Shown: positions 8,604 to 16,938, counted from the stretch's first letter. The stretch: 64,000 nucleotides of DNA from Saccharomonospora cyanea NA-134 (GCF_000244975.1 NZ_CM001440.1:248001-312000), one strand, 5' to 3'. Made by a program: numbers and translations. Notes: a model not told the origin generated them from the letters alone.

Positions 8604-9353
8604 TTACGGGACAGCCTCACGCCCTGATGTCTCAACCTGGACCGCTTCGCCAGACGTGGCGTCTCGTTTCACCAGTGACGCCAGGCCGCTCGCCAATCCG
8701 AGTACGAGCAGGGGTACGCACGCCACGACCGTGGTGACCGGCCACGGTGCGGTGGCGGTGCCCGCAGCCTCCATGACGTGGCTGGCGACTTGTGCGCCAC
8801 CCCCGACGACCAGGCTCGCTGTGAAGGTGCGGCGAGCGAATGTGCGGGTACGTGTGGTGAGTTGGTCGGAGACGAGTAGCACTCTGAGTGCGTAGGCGGA
8901 GTAGAACTCCACGGACAGCGGTAGCACGACCGCGGTGTTCACGGTGAGACCGGACCCGATGCCTGGTAGGAGGTTGATCGGGCCGAAGCCGGTCAGTTCG
9001 CCGAGCCGGACCCAGCCACCCCAGATGGCGACAGCCGCGGCCAAGCCGATGACGGCCAGCGGCCAGGGACGGGGGAGACGAGCGCCTCGGACAGCGGGTG
9101 CAGTCTCGCGCCGTGAGGCCGGTCGACCGGTGTTTTCCGGGTGTCCGCCAGTGGTTGGTTCGGCTGGCGACAGGCTGGCGGCGGTGTTGTTCTCGCTGGC
9201 TGCCAGCGTCGCCAGCGCCTTCCGGACGGCGTAATCGGTGGCGCCGGTCAACCGCACCAACGCAGGGCGTCCCGGCCGTGGTCGACCAGCTCGATGTGCT
9301 GTTTCGAGCGCTTGGCGCACCTGAACGACCAGCGCATCCTCTGTCGTGGTCAC
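8604..9353 (-). CDS. Membrane protein with N-terminal HTH-like segment (DUF2637/Spd-like)
   Basis: This 249-residue protein has a short HTH-like N-terminus (ALVRLTGATDYAVRKALATL, about 30-50), a disordered linker, and four hydrophobic segments between about 98 and 230. The pattern, with polar QVASHVMEA in the third-fourth segment region, resembles DUF2637-type proteins of Streptomyces plasmids and integrative elements, some of which are transfer or spread proteins. The family match is tentative. Its start overlaps the stop of the upstream HTH gene by four bases, so they form one minus-strand operon. A shrunken relic of both genes lies at 14617-15050. Confidence 0.62.
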   Translation of the reverse strand: MTTTEDALVVQVRQALETAHRAGRPRPGRPALVRLTGATDYAVRKALATLAASENNTAASLSPAEPTTGGHPENTGRPASRRETAPAVRGARLPRPWPLAVIGLAAAVAIWGGWVRLGELTGFGPINLLPGIGSGLTVNTAVVLPLSVEFYSAYALRVLLVSDQLTTRTRTFARRTFTASLVVGGGAQVASHVMEAAGTATAPWPVTTVVACVPLLVLGLASGLASLVKRDATSGEAVQVETSGREAVP

Positions 9354-10069
9354 CGGCGGCCTCCCTGTGGCTTGCCTACCGGCGACTCGTGTCGTGGATC
9401 AGCGGTCTTCTCGCCTCCGCTGGTGAAATCCTCGCTACTGGTGGGGTCGTCCGTGTCGACGCTCTTGGCCGGATGGCATCGAGGACAGCGGACCGACCTG
9501 GTTCGGTCAACATCCAGCCAGACGACACGGGCGCTCACCGGGTCGGAGTCGCGGCCGTCGCACTGCCCGCAGACGGGGCCGACGGTGCCCGGCGCGGCGC
9601 GCTTGCCCGCAGGACGGTTCTTGTCACGGTTAAGGACGGTTCGGGGGCAATCTCTGCCCCTCGTCGTGCGGCTCTTTGCCCCTCGTGCCTGCTGTGTTTG
9701 CCCCTCGTGCTGGTCACCAGGGGGCAAGTTCTGCCCCTCGCCGGGAGGGTTGTCCACAGGTTGCCGAATGACCAGGTCGTAGTTGTTCGGACGCCGGTCC
9801 GCCCGCTTGCGGTATGCGGCGACGATCTCCTGGTCGGCTGAGCGCCGGATGAGGCCGAGTTCTTCCAGCGCGCGCAGGGCGTAGCGCACCGAGCGCTCGG
9901 AGAGCCGGGTGTAGCGCATCAGCCGGTTCAGTGAGGGGAAGGCGTTGCGGCCGTCCGGGTCCGCGTGGTTGGCGAGCCCGACCAGGACTATCGCCAGGCT
10001 GGATGCGTCTCGGCGGTGGGTGGGGATCGGAGCGGTGTTGAGTGCCCAGTTGATGGCTTCGATGCTCAC
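9350..10069 (-). CDS. Winged-helix HTH protein of integrative-element type
   Basis: The 239-residue protein begins VSIEAINWALNTAPIP and has a clear winged-helix region (FPSLNRLMRYTRLSERSVRY then ALRALEELGLIRR, about residues 45-85), as in replication-associated or regulatory proteins of actinomycete plasmids and AICEs. The rest is polar, with a CGQC...CPRC pair near the end that may bind zinc. GTG 10069 is chosen because the family-like sequence starts there and because it overlaps the stop of a 25-codon upstream ORF, giving coupled translation. A longer in-frame start at 10159 would overlap that ORF in another frame. Confidence 0.72.
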   Translation of the reverse strand: MSIEAINWALNTAPIPTHRRDASSLAIVLVGLANHADPDGRNAFPSLNRLMRYTRLSERSVRYALRALEELGLIRRSADQEIVAAYRKRADRRPNNYDLVIRQPVDNPPGEGQNLPPGDQHEGQTQQARGAKSRTTRGRDCPRTVLNRDKNRPAGKRAAPGTVGPVCGQCDGRDSDPVSARVVWLDVDRTRSVRCPRCHPAKSVDTDDPTSSEDFTSGGEKTADPRHESPVGKPQGGRR

Positions 10070-10143
10070 CAGGCCACCGCCTCGAAGAGGACGTGCAACG
10101 GCTGGTTGAAGAGGTCGTGCGGGCTGCGGATGGGCTCGGTCAT
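10066..10143 (-). CDS. 25-residue ORF translationally coupled to the HTH gene
   Basis: Reading on the minus strand, ATG at 10143 is preceded by GGAGG at ideal spacing and opens a 25-codon frame (MTEPIRSPHDLF...EAVAW) whose TGA overlaps the GTG of the HTH gene. The HTH gene itself lacks an obvious ribosome site, so this ORF probably delivers ribosomes to it. Whether the peptide has its own function is unknown. Confidence 0.55.
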   Translation of the reverse strand: MTEPIRSPHDLFNQPLHVLFEAVAW

Positions 10144-10288
10144 CGGCGCCTCCGTTCAAACATCCCGTCTCACACCTGTCTCACGGACTGGCTGGACGGG
10201 GCTGGATGGGAGGCCTTGACCCGGACTGCCCACAGGAAGCTGGCCTGCGGAAACGCGCTCGACGGACGTCGAGGGAAGATTCCTTCGC

Positions 10289-10334
10289 GACTACGGATCA
10301 GAAGGTTTGGGGTTCGAATCCCTACGGGCGCGCA
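10289..10334 (+). other. 3' half of tRNA-Arg(ACG): integrative-element attachment site
   Basis: The sequence runs from the anticodon loop (CTACGGA, anticodon ACG) through the 3' anticodon strand (TCAGA), the variable loop, the T-arm with GGTTCGAATCC and an acceptor-like end (CGGGCGCGCA). No matching D-arm or 5' acceptor strand precedes it, so the gene is only the 3' half. Tyrosine integrases of actinomycete integrative elements use exactly this part of tRNA genes as att site. The native-looking terminator lies just downstream, so the chromosome resumes to the right and the element lies to the left. The intact tRNA copy should be beyond the left edge of the window. Confidence 0.8.
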
Positions 10335-10342
10335 AGGGTTTA

Positions 10343-10376
10343 TCAGCGGGCTTGTCCTCTCGGGCAAGCCCGCTGA
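10343..10376 (+). terminator. Hairpin terminator behind the tRNA fragment
   Basis: TCAGCGGGCTTG (10343-10354) pairs perfectly with CAAGCCCGCTGA (10365-10376) across a 10-base loop, giving a 12-bp GC-rich stem followed by a short T run (ATTTTCC). It starts 8 bases after the tRNA 3' end and is probably the original terminator of the tRNA gene. Confidence 0.75.
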
Positions 10377-10612
10377 GTCATTTTCCGGTTGGTGTAATGC
10401 AAGTGTGGTCCCACCGTGCCGCGCTACGACCTTCGCAGCCTGCTCAGCCGCCACCGCTTCGAGCGAAGGCGAGAACCGTCCTCCACGGCAGACGTTGTGA
10501 GGCCCAGTCGGCACGGGTTGCGGAGCAGTCCCGACTCGAGCGGTCCGGGGTTACATTCGTCGGAATCCGCGAGGTAATAGACGACCACGAAGAGCTACTG
10601 GGGTAGGCCGAC

Positions 10613-11062
10613 ATGATCGATGCTTCCGTGCTCGACGAACTCACCGCTCAAGCCGAGAACGACGGGGTGCGGCAACTCGTCGTCGGGGCTGTCGTGCAGA
10701 TGGACGGCAAGGTGCTGTTGCTCAAGCGTCCGGCGGACGACTTCATGGGTGGTATCTACGAGTTGCCGAGCGGCAAGGTCGAAGGGGAGGAGACGCTCGA
10801 CGCCGCGCTGGTCCGGGAGGTCGGCGAGGAGACCGGTCTGACGGTGACTGGCATCGTCGCCTACCTGGGCAGTTTCGACTACACCTCGGGCGGCGGGAAG
10901 AAGAGCCGCCAGTTCAACTTCGCCGCCCACGTGAAGAAGTCCGAGCCGGTTCGCCTGACCGAACACGACTCACACCTGTGGGCCTCGCTCGACGAACAGC
11001 CCCCGGTGACGGACGCGGTCAAAGAGATCGTCCAGACCTACCGGGGGCTGCACCAGGTGTGA
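10613..11062 (+). CDS. Nudix hydrolase
   Basis: This 149-residue protein contains a perfect Nudix box (GX5EX7REUXEEXGU) at about residues 54-76, with the metal-binding REVGEETGL core. Such enzymes cleave nucleoside diphosphates linked to another moiety; the substrate cannot be told. Nudix genes are common in the regulatory module of actinomycete integrative elements, and this one starts 280 bp beyond the tRNA att fragment. ATG 10613 is preceded by GGGGTAGG. A near-identical but frameshifted copy lies at 13073-13520. Confidence 0.92.
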   Translation: MIDASVLDELTAQAENDGVRQLVVGAVVQMDGKVLLLKRPADDFMGGIYELPSGKVEGEETLDAALVREVGEETGLTVTGIVAYLGSFDYTSGGGKKSRQFNFAAHVKKSEPVRLTEHDSHLWASLDEQPPVTDAVKEIVQTYRGLHQV

Positions 11063-11287
11063 CTGATACTGAGGCCTTTCGAACCTGCGGGACGCGGGGC
11101 CAGCGGGGGTAGCGCTTGGACACGGGTAGTGAAGTTTTGTCAGACAGGTCCGCTTCCTGCTTATCAGGACAGGCCCTAGTCGGTCTGTCCCGCCGCATCA
11201 GTACCTGACAGTAATCAGTCCTGTGTTTCGTGCGTCGCGTATCGGCGGTGGGTTGGTGGTCTCTGCACGTCGGTCGGTAGCGGGCGT

Positions 11288-11719
11288 TCAGCGACTGTCA
11301 CCGGACAGCAATCGCTCGACGATCTCCTTGAGCACTGTCGCGTCGTCAGGGTCGAGCCGGTCCAGCAGGTGACGACGGGTCGAGGCCTCCAGGGCTGGCA
11401 CCGACGCGTCGATCGTGCGTCGGCCCGCTGGTCGCAGAGTGACCTCGACACCGTTCGCGACCTTGCCGCGCGCGACGTAGTCGCGTTTCTCCATCCTGGT
11501 CAGTAGGTGCGAGAGCCTCGTCCGGTCCCAGCCCAGGGCTGTGGCGATGGCGTTCTGACGCAGAACACCGCCGGATTCGTGCAGGCACACCAAGACACTC
11601 AGCTCTGATTCCGAGAGGCCGGATGCCGTAGTCATGTCGGCGATGATCGCGGCGCGAGTCGTCTCGTACGCGCGCTTCCACAACAGCCACAGTTCGGTCG
11701 CCTGACCCTGTGTTGACAT
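11288..11719 (-). CDS. MarR-family transcriptional regulator
   Basis: The 143-residue protein has the MarR winged-helix layout: an N-terminal dimer helix, LSESELSVLVCLHE, recognition region NAIATALGWDRTRLSHLLTR (about 55-75), and a wing ending in GVEVTLRPAGRR, then C-terminal dimer helices. It starts at ATG 11719, inside a perfect 16-bp palindrome (11711-11726), so it probably represses itself and the divergent membrane-protein gene at 11780. The effector ligand is unknown. Confidence 0.9.
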   Translation of the reverse strand: MSTQGQATELWLLWKRAYETTRAAIIADMTTASGLSESELSVLVCLHESGGVLRQNAIATALGWDRTRLSHLLTRMEKRDYVARGKVANGVEVTLRPAGRRTIDASVPALEASTRRHLLDRLDPDDATVLKEIVERLLSGDSR

Positions 11720-11726
11720 GTCAACA
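11711..11726. promoter_or_regulatory. Perfect palindrome, probable MarR operator
   Basis: TGTTGACATGTCAACA is a perfect 16-bp palindrome of MarR-site size. It covers the start codon of the MarR gene and lies 54 bp before the divergent gene at 11780. Binding there would block translation-start-proximal transcription of the regulator. Confidence 0.75.
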
Positions 11727-11779
11727 CCGCCCTTCTAGTGTTCGACCATACAAGGCCTCCCACACGTAAGGACTCTGCG

Positions 11780-12310
11780 ATGCTCGATGCTCGACGGCAC
11801 TACGTCAGCCTGCGCTCGTTGGCGCTTCTTCCTCTCGTGCTGTTCTTTCCGGCCGTGATCGCCTTCTTCGTGGACCCAGACGTGGCGTGGGGGGAATACT
11901 TGGGAGTCTTCTTCCACCTTTCCATCCTTTTCCTCGTCTCTCGCCTGGAAGCGGCACCGTGGGCCAGGGCGGCCGGCTACGGATGGGTGACACTGGACGT
12001 GCTCGCCGGCATTTTGATGATCAACGAGATCGCGTACGACACTGCTTGGGCGGTTCGGCTCGGCGGGCACGTCCTTGCCGGTGTCTGGATCGTGTCGAGC
12101 TCCCTGGTCAGCCGGGCCTGGCCGGTCAGCGCGGTCGGCGTGATCACGGGTCTCTGGCTTGCCGCGTACTCCTTCGTGGGACACGTGCTTCCAGAGTCAT
12201 TCCTGCGTCCGGCCGGCATCTTGATTCTGGTCTGGTTCGCCCTCCTGGCGATCTTTCACCGACCAGCGGAGGATCGATCGGCGACACCGACGAGGCCAGC
12301 GCCGGCGTAA
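11780..12310 (+). CDS. Integral membrane protein, likely target of the MarR regulator
   Basis: This 176-residue protein has about five hydrophobic segments (for example LALLPLVLFFPAVIAFF and YLGVFFHLSILFLV) and a short polar C-terminus. No family is recognised. It is divergent from the MarR gene and shares its operator region, so it is probably the regulated target. ATG 11780 is preferred over 11738 because AAGGAC precedes it at good spacing and the upstream residues are polar and within the promoter. Confidence 0.7.
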   Translation: MLDARRHYVSLRSLALLPLVLFFPAVIAFFVDPDVAWGEYLGVFFHLSILFLVSRLEAAPWARAAGYGWVTLDVLAGILMINEIAYDTAWAVRLGGHVLAGVWIVSSSLVSRAWPVSAVGVITGLWLAAYSFVGHVLPESFLRPAGILILVWFALLAIFHRPAEDRSATPTRPAPA

Positions 12311-12671
12311 CGCGTGTCGCGATCTGCCGGGAATTGGCGCCTGAACGACGGCAGCGCAGTGGGGAGCCGCTTGTTGTCACGTGATCCGGCAAATACGAAA
12401 CGCTGCGGGCAGAGCGCTCGTGATGGTCGCACAGCACGGGCTCGCTCACATCCTGTCTGAGGCTGGGATTCCGAGGAGATGGAAGCTCACCCCAAACAGC
12501 AGGAGTTTCTGAGGCGTTACGGCCGCGTGGGCGCACCGGCCGGGCGAGCACCGAAAACCCTCGTGCTCGCTCGTCTCGTCCGGTACGGTCGCCAGCTGTT
12601 CCACTGCGAAGAGCCCGAGAGAGTCACGCGCGGCCGCCCTGTCCGTTCCCCGTTGAGAGCAGGTTTCGTCA
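12311..12671. other. Intergenic stretch without a supported gene
   Basis: Open frames on both strands have no ribosome site, no family resemblance and atypical composition for genes. No strong hairpin or repeat was seen. The last bases should hold the start signals of the VOC gene, but no good ribosome site is evident. Confidence 0.45.
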
Positions 12672-13061
12672 ATGGCATGTCGTATCGGTGAGCTCGTGCT
12701 CGATTGCCGTGACCCCGAGGTGCTGGCGCGGTTCTGGTGCGAGGTCCTGGACTTCGTGGAGCTCGGTCGCGAAGAGGGCGAAGGGGGTTACGCCATCGAG
12801 ATCGGGCCGCGCGAAGGGCTCGGCGGACCGCAGCCGACGATCATCCTCAGAGCCGGGGACGTGCCGGAGCAGAGGAAGTCCCTGCTGCACATCGACGTCA
12901 ACCCCACCGACCGCGACCAGGACGCCGAACTCGAACGCCTCCTGAAGCTCGGGGCACGGCCGGCCGACATCGGCCAGACCGGTGAGGAGCAGTGGCACGT
13001 CCTCGCCGACCCCGAGGGCAACGCGTTCTGCCTGCTCAAGGCTCGTCTCAACCCGCTCTAG
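12672..13061 (+). CDS. VOC (glyoxalase-like) superfamily protein
   Basis: The 129-residue protein has two betaalphabetabetabeta-type halves: IGELVLDCRDPEVLARFWCE at the start and LLHIDVNPTDRD...WHVLADPEGNAFCLL in the second half, with the DPEGNxFCL ending typical of this superfamily. Members include glyoxalases, dioxygenases and antibiotic-binding proteins. His and Glu ligands are not clearly all present, so enzyme activity is uncertain. It lies between the two Nudix copies. Confidence 0.82.
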   Translation: MACRIGELVLDCRDPEVLARFWCEVLDFVELGREEGEGGYAIEIGPREGLGGPQPTIILRAGDVPEQRKSLLHIDVNPTDRDQDAELERLLKLGARPADIGQTGEEQWHVLADPEGNAFCLLKARLNPL

Positions 13062-13072
13062 GGCGAGTCGGC

Positions 13073-13520
13073 ATGATCGGTTCTTCCGTGCTCGCAGCAC
13101 TCACCACTCAGGCCTTCAGCGACGGGTGCGGCAACTCGTCGTCGGGGCTGTCGTGCAGATGGACGGCAAGGTGCTGTTGCTCAAGCGTCCGGCGGACGAC
13201 TTCATGGGTGGTATCTACGAGTTGCCGAGCGGCAAGGTCGAAGGGGAGGAGACGCTCGACGCCGCGCTGGTCCGGGAGGTCGGCGAGGAGACCGGTCTGA
13301 CGGTGACTGGCATCGTCGCCTACCTGGGCATTTCGACTACACCTCGGGCAGCGGGAAGAAGAGCCGCCAGTTCAACTTCGCCGCCCACGTGAAGAAGTCC
13401 GAGCCGGTTCGCCTGACCGAACACGACTCGTATCTGTGGGCCTCGCTCGACGAACAGCCCCCGGTGACGGACGCGGTCAAAAAGATCGTCCAGACCTACC
13501 GGGAGCTTCACCAGGTGTGA
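13073..13520 (+). pseudogene. Frameshifted duplicate of the Nudix hydrolase gene
   Basis: From 13125 to 13520 the DNA is nearly identical to 10667-11062. Two single-base losses destroy the frame: one G is missing in the GACGGGGTG stretch near 13125, and one base is missing where CAGTTTCG became CATTTCG near 13330. Scattered substitutions lie near the 3' end. The 5' 50 bases are more diverged. The duplicate must be recent in its core yet is already dead. Confidence 0.9.
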
Positions 13521-13589
13521 TCGTAAGTGCTTTCGGGCTTGGTTCCCACCGCTTGAGTCGAGCATCGCGTCGATTTGACGCTGCGGAGG

Positions 13590-14549
13590 CTAGGACATTT
13601 CGGTGCGATTGGCGTGGTGTTCCGATGTGGGGCAGTAGTACAGCTGGAGAGCGTAGCCTCGACCGATCGTGACCCCGACCGGGTCCGAGAGGTCCCGTCC
13701 CGACTCGGCTTCCTCGCTCGGCCGCCAGCTCCTGGTTCCGCCGTCGAATTCTCCGGAAGCAGCGGTGAACAGCGGTAACTGTTCCTCACCGCACTCGCAC
13801 ATCATGGGGTACGGGTCGATGATGCCCCAGTACCCGCCGTGCCCCATGACCTTCCAGCCGGGTGCGGTGGCGATGTCCTGGCTGTAAGCGGTGCTGTTGC
13901 CGGTTTGGTCCTCCCAGTCGCCGATTGCTCGCCGCAGAGCCTCGGGCAAGGTGGAGATGTTCGGATACTCGGTCACGACCTCGGGACACACCACGCACGG
14001 GTTCGGGACGTATTCGTCGACGCACATCACCGGTCGCGGCTGGACGGCGAGCTTCTCGTGGACCTCTTCGGTTCGGCGCCAGCGGATCTGGAACGCCGGG
14101 CAGTAGGGGGTGTCGGTTCTGGTCCCGGTGTGGTCGAGCGGACACCACAGGATCTGGAGCAGGTCGTATCGGTCGGCCCACGGCAGGCCCGGCACGTCGC
14201 GGTAGTACAGCTGAGCGACCGGGATGAGCGGTACCGGGGCATTCCGGTCGTGGCTTGGAGGTGCCTCTCGGGTGGTCTGGAGCTCCGGTTCGCACCAGCG
14301 ATGTGATCCCTCGGCGACGCGATGGCGAAGAATCCCGTCGAATGGTTCTTCCATCCCCGGCTCGTGCGACAGTCCGCACACCGGCCACGGTTCGTCGGCC
14401 GGCCAGAGCAGGGGACCACCGATCGACGACTGGTCGATGCCGGGGGCACCCTTTCTCGGGTGCAGCCGCACCGCCGACTTGGCGTAGGGGGCGAGCCCGG
14501 GGAAGTGCTTGAGGATGTCATAGGGGCGCGGAGGCGTCGTGAGGGTCAT
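13590..14549 (-). CDS. DUF1963 (YwqG-like) domain protein
   Basis: The 319-residue protein contains SSIGGPLLWPADEPWPVC (about 42-60) and a later LLQILWCPLDH and GHGGYWGIIDPYPMMCECG, matching the DUF1963/YwqG layout of actinobacterial proteins. Function of the family is unknown. Two CxC/CxxC patterns (PNPCVVCPE and MCECGEE) could bind metal. It lies alone on the minus strand between the Nudix relic and the ICE-gene relic. Confidence 0.78.
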   Translation of the reverse strand: MTLTTPPRPYDILKHFPGLAPYAKSAVRLHPRKGAPGIDQSSIGGPLLWPADEPWPVCGLSHEPGMEEPFDGILRHRVAEGSHRWCEPELQTTREAPPSHDRNAPVPLIPVAQLYYRDVPGLPWADRYDLLQILWCPLDHTGTRTDTPYCPAFQIRWRRTEEVHEKLAVQPRPVMCVDEYVPNPCVVCPEVVTEYPNISTLPEALRRAIGDWEDQTGNSTAYSQDIATAPGWKVMGHGGYWGIIDPYPMMCECGEEQLPLFTAASGEFDGGTRSWRPSEEAESGRDLSDPVGVTIGRGYALQLYYCPTSEHHANRTEMS

Positions 14550-14616
14550 GGGTCTGGAATTCCACTAAAGTTCAAGGGTCCGAGGACCATACCGCCGCGC
14601 GGTGACACCTCCCGCT

Positions 14617-15050
14617 GAAGCGAACTCCGCGGCACCGCCAAGCCCGCCGCCATTCGAACACCTGCAGCCAGATCGGCCACCTCACTCAGTTACGGGACAG
14701 CCTCACGCCCCGGCGTCCCAGCTTGGACTGCTTCGCCGGACGTGGCGTCTCGGTTCACCAGTGGCGCCAGACCGCTCGCCAATCCGAGTCGAGCAAGGGG
14801 TACGCAGGCCAGGACCGTGGTGTTCACGGTGAGCCCGGATCCGATGCCCGGTAGGAGGTTGATCGGGCCACCTCAGATGGCGACAGCCTCGGCCAAGCCG
14901 ATGCCGACCAGCGGCCGGGGACGGGGGTGTCACGGCCGTCGCACCGCCCGTAGACGGGCCCCTCGCCGGGAGGGTTGTCCACAGGTCGGTGGGACGCCGG
15001 TCCGCCCGTTTGCGGCATGTGACGATTTCCTGGTCGGCTGAACGCCGCAC
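14617..15050 (-). pseudogene. Deleted relic of the 8.6-9.8 kb ICE-type gene pair
   Basis: Blocks of this region match 8577-9850 in the same order and orientation: the gene end CACTCAGTTACGGGACAGCC, the part around GGTAGGAGGTTGATCGGGCC, GGGAGGGTTGTCCACAGG and GATTTCCTGGTCGGCTGA. Several large deletions shrink about 1,250 bp to about 430 bp, fusing ends of the membrane-protein gene and the HTH gene. No protein can be made. It indicates an earlier, related integration at this locus. Confidence 0.85.
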
Positions 15051-15067
15051 CGGCTTCGGTGGCGTGG

Positions 15068-16093
15068 TCAGCCTTCGAGGAAGCGCATCAGCTCTGTGGT
15101 GACGAACTCGGGGTTCTCCTCGACGAGCCAGTGTCCCGCGTGTGGTACGTCCACCGCTCGCACGATGTTGGTCATTCGCGGGGTCACTGTGGCCTGGACC
15201 GCGTCGAGTTGCCCCTGGGCGGTCAGGAGCAGGGTCGGGGCCTGGACCGGTGCCGCTGCCACGGTGTCGCGGACGTCCTTGTCGAGGGCGCGGTAGAGCT
15301 CGAAGCCACCCGACAGGGCCGCAGGCCTGCTGTAGGTCCGTGCGTACTCGTCGATCTCGGTGTCGGTGAAAGGGGATCGGTCCGAGGTGCCGCCGAACGC
15401 CGTTCCGTCGAACGAGACCTGGGGATAGAACAGTGCCAGGTAGTCGCGGACGTCGTCGCTCACGACCGCCTCGGGGACCTGCCGCTGGGAGTGGAAGGCG
15501 ATGTGCCAGCTCAGAGTGCGGTAGGTGGCCGCGTCGATCCCAGGCCCCGGTAGCGGCAGGTCGAAGTAGGCGAGGCGGGCGGTGTCGTCGGGGAACTGGC
15601 TGGCGTACTGGAACGCCACCGCGGCGCCCAAGTCGTGCCCGACGACGGCGGCGTCCCGGACGCCTAGCCGGTCTGCGATCAGGGTGTGCACGTACCGGGC
15701 CAGGGTGGCTTTGTCGTAGCCGGTCGGTCGGCCGGTGCTGTCGCCCAGTCCGGGGAGGTCGACCGCGTAGACGGTGTGGTGTTCGGCGAGTGCGGGCATG
15801 ATCGGCCACCAGCCGTACCAGGTCTGTGGCCAGCCGTGTATCAGCACTACCGGTGTGCCGCTGCCGCCGGTGACGTAGTGCATGCGAACGCCGTCGACCT
15901 CGGCGAACTCGTGCCGGAAGGTGCCCCGGAAAGCCGGGTCGTTCTGGGTGGCGACGGCGTGGGGAGGGATGTCGTCGGCGGTCGGTGTGGAGCAGGCCGC
16001 GGTGCCGATCGTGAGCAGGATGGTGAGCACGAGGGCCGCTGTGCGCGTGGTCGGGCGGATGCGGCCTTTCGGCGGCCGGGCTGTGGTGGTCAT
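15068..16093 (-). CDS. Exported alpha/beta hydrolase, epoxide-hydrolase type
   Basis: The 341-residue protein starts with a signal peptide ending in a lipobox (TIGTAACS), so it is probably a lipoprotein. The hydrolase domain shows the oxyanion motif HGWPQTWYGW, the nucleophile elbow VGHDLGAA with Asp (as in epoxide hydrolases and haloalkane dehalogenases, not Ser esterases), and the catalytic His in HAGHW near the end. It would hydrolyse epoxides or halides through an alkyl-enzyme ester; an external location for this fold is less common. ATG 16093 is chosen because the signal peptide follows at once. Confidence 0.88.
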   Translation of the reverse strand: MTTTARPPKGRIRPTTRTAALVLTILLTIGTAACSTPTADDIPPHAVATQNDPAFRGTFRHEFAEVDGVRMHYVTGGSGTPVVLIHGWPQTWYGWWPIMPALAEHHTVYAVDLPGLGDSTGRPTGYDKATLARYVHTLIADRLGVRDAAVVGHDLGAAVAFQYASQFPDDTARLAYFDLPLPGPGIDAATYRTLSWHIAFHSQRQVPEAVVSDDVRDYLALFYPQVSFDGTAFGGTSDRSPFTDTEIDEYARTYSRPAALSGGFELYRALDKDVRDTVAAAPVQAPTLLLTAQGQLDAVQATVTPRMTNIVRAVDVPHAGHWLVEENPEFVTTELMRFLEG

Positions 16094-16223
16094 GGTTCCT
16101 GTCCTTGTGGGGTGATGGAGTCGGCGTCCGGTCGTGCCGTCGATGAGCTCGTGGGGTGGCCGAGGCATCCGCACAGGACCTCGGCCAAAGCCGTCGCCGG
16201 TCCGGGCGGCTTTGGCCGTTGGG

Positions 16224-16850
16224 TCAGGTGGTGCGGCGGACGAGCAGGACGTGGTCGGTGACCTCGGCGGTGCGCCCACCTGGTCCCGTCGCGATCCTGC
16301 GGGGCGTGTCTGCCCGCTCGACCGTCCACGTCGCCGGGTCCAGGTCGATGCCCTCGGCGACCTCCTGCGGGCTCGGGTACCGGACGCCGGGGTCCTGGTT
16401 CCACGACCACGGCGCGGTCGAGCCGTGGTCGACGACCAGCAGCCGCCCGCCCGCGCGCAACGCGTGCGCGGCCGAGCGCAGGACGGCCGCCCGGTCCAGG
16501 TCGGAGGGGGTGTGCAGGTAGTGGGCGCAGACCAGGTCGAACTCGCCGCGCGGGAAGGTCTCACTCAGGTCGTGCCGCACGGCGGTGACCCGGTCGTCGA
16601 GGCCGTGAGAGCCGGCGAAGGCGGCGAGCCGTTCGACTGCCACGGCCGAGATGTCGACGGCGGTGACGTGCCACCCCTGACCGGCGAGCCACAGTGCGTC
16701 GCCGCCGTCGCCGCATCCGAGGTCCAACGCGTCGCCAGGCGACAGGCCGGTGACGGTCTCGGTGAGTCGGGCGTTCGGCTGCGGGACGGTGGTCGCCGGT
16801 CGAGACGCGTGGACGCCGTCCCAGAACGTGACCGCAGCGGCGGCGTTCAT
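16224..16850 (-). CDS. Class I SAM-dependent methyltransferase
   Basis: This 208-residue protein has motif I ALDLGCGDGGDALWLA near residue 45, motif II VTAVDISAVAVERL, and FDLVCAHYLHTP as motif IV. The composition and WDGVHAS opening resemble thiopurine/tellurite-type or small-molecule methyltransferases of actinobacteria. ATG 16850 is chosen because a purine-rich GAAGG lies upstream and a longer start would run into the divergent promoter. It is divergent from the XRE-cupin regulator at 16939, with an inverted repeat between them. Confidence 0.83.
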   Translation of the reverse strand: MNAAAAVTFWDGVHASRPATTVPQPNARLTETVTGLSPGDALDLGCGDGGDALWLAGQGWHVTAVDISAVAVERLAAFAGSHGLDDRVTAVRHDLSETFPRGEFDLVCAHYLHTPSDLDRAAVLRSAAHALRAGGRLLVVDHGSTAPWSWNQDPGVRYPSPQEVAEGIDLDPATWTVERADTPRRIATGPGGRTAEVTDHVLLVRRTT

Positions 16851-16911
16851 CGGTGTTTTTTCCTTCGGCATGGGGCTCAGTTTCGCCAGGTGCACACCGA
16901 TCTGGCACGGA

Positions 16912-16932
16912 ATCTTGCGGTTCCGGCAAGAT
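16912..16932. promoter_or_regulatory. Inverted repeat, probable operator of the XRE-cupin regulator
   Basis: ATCTTGC (16912-16918) and GCAAGAT (16926-16932) form a perfect 7-bp inverted repeat with a 7-bp spacer, immediately before the regulator start and 61 bp before the divergent methyltransferase. Position and symmetry suit a dimeric HTH protein controlling both genes. Confidence 0.65.
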
Positions 16933-16938
16933 GGCCTC

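Noticed and set aside
12479-12691. 70-codon open frame before the VOC gene
   Set aside because: No ribosome site, no family resemblance, and it overlaps the VOC start region in another frame.
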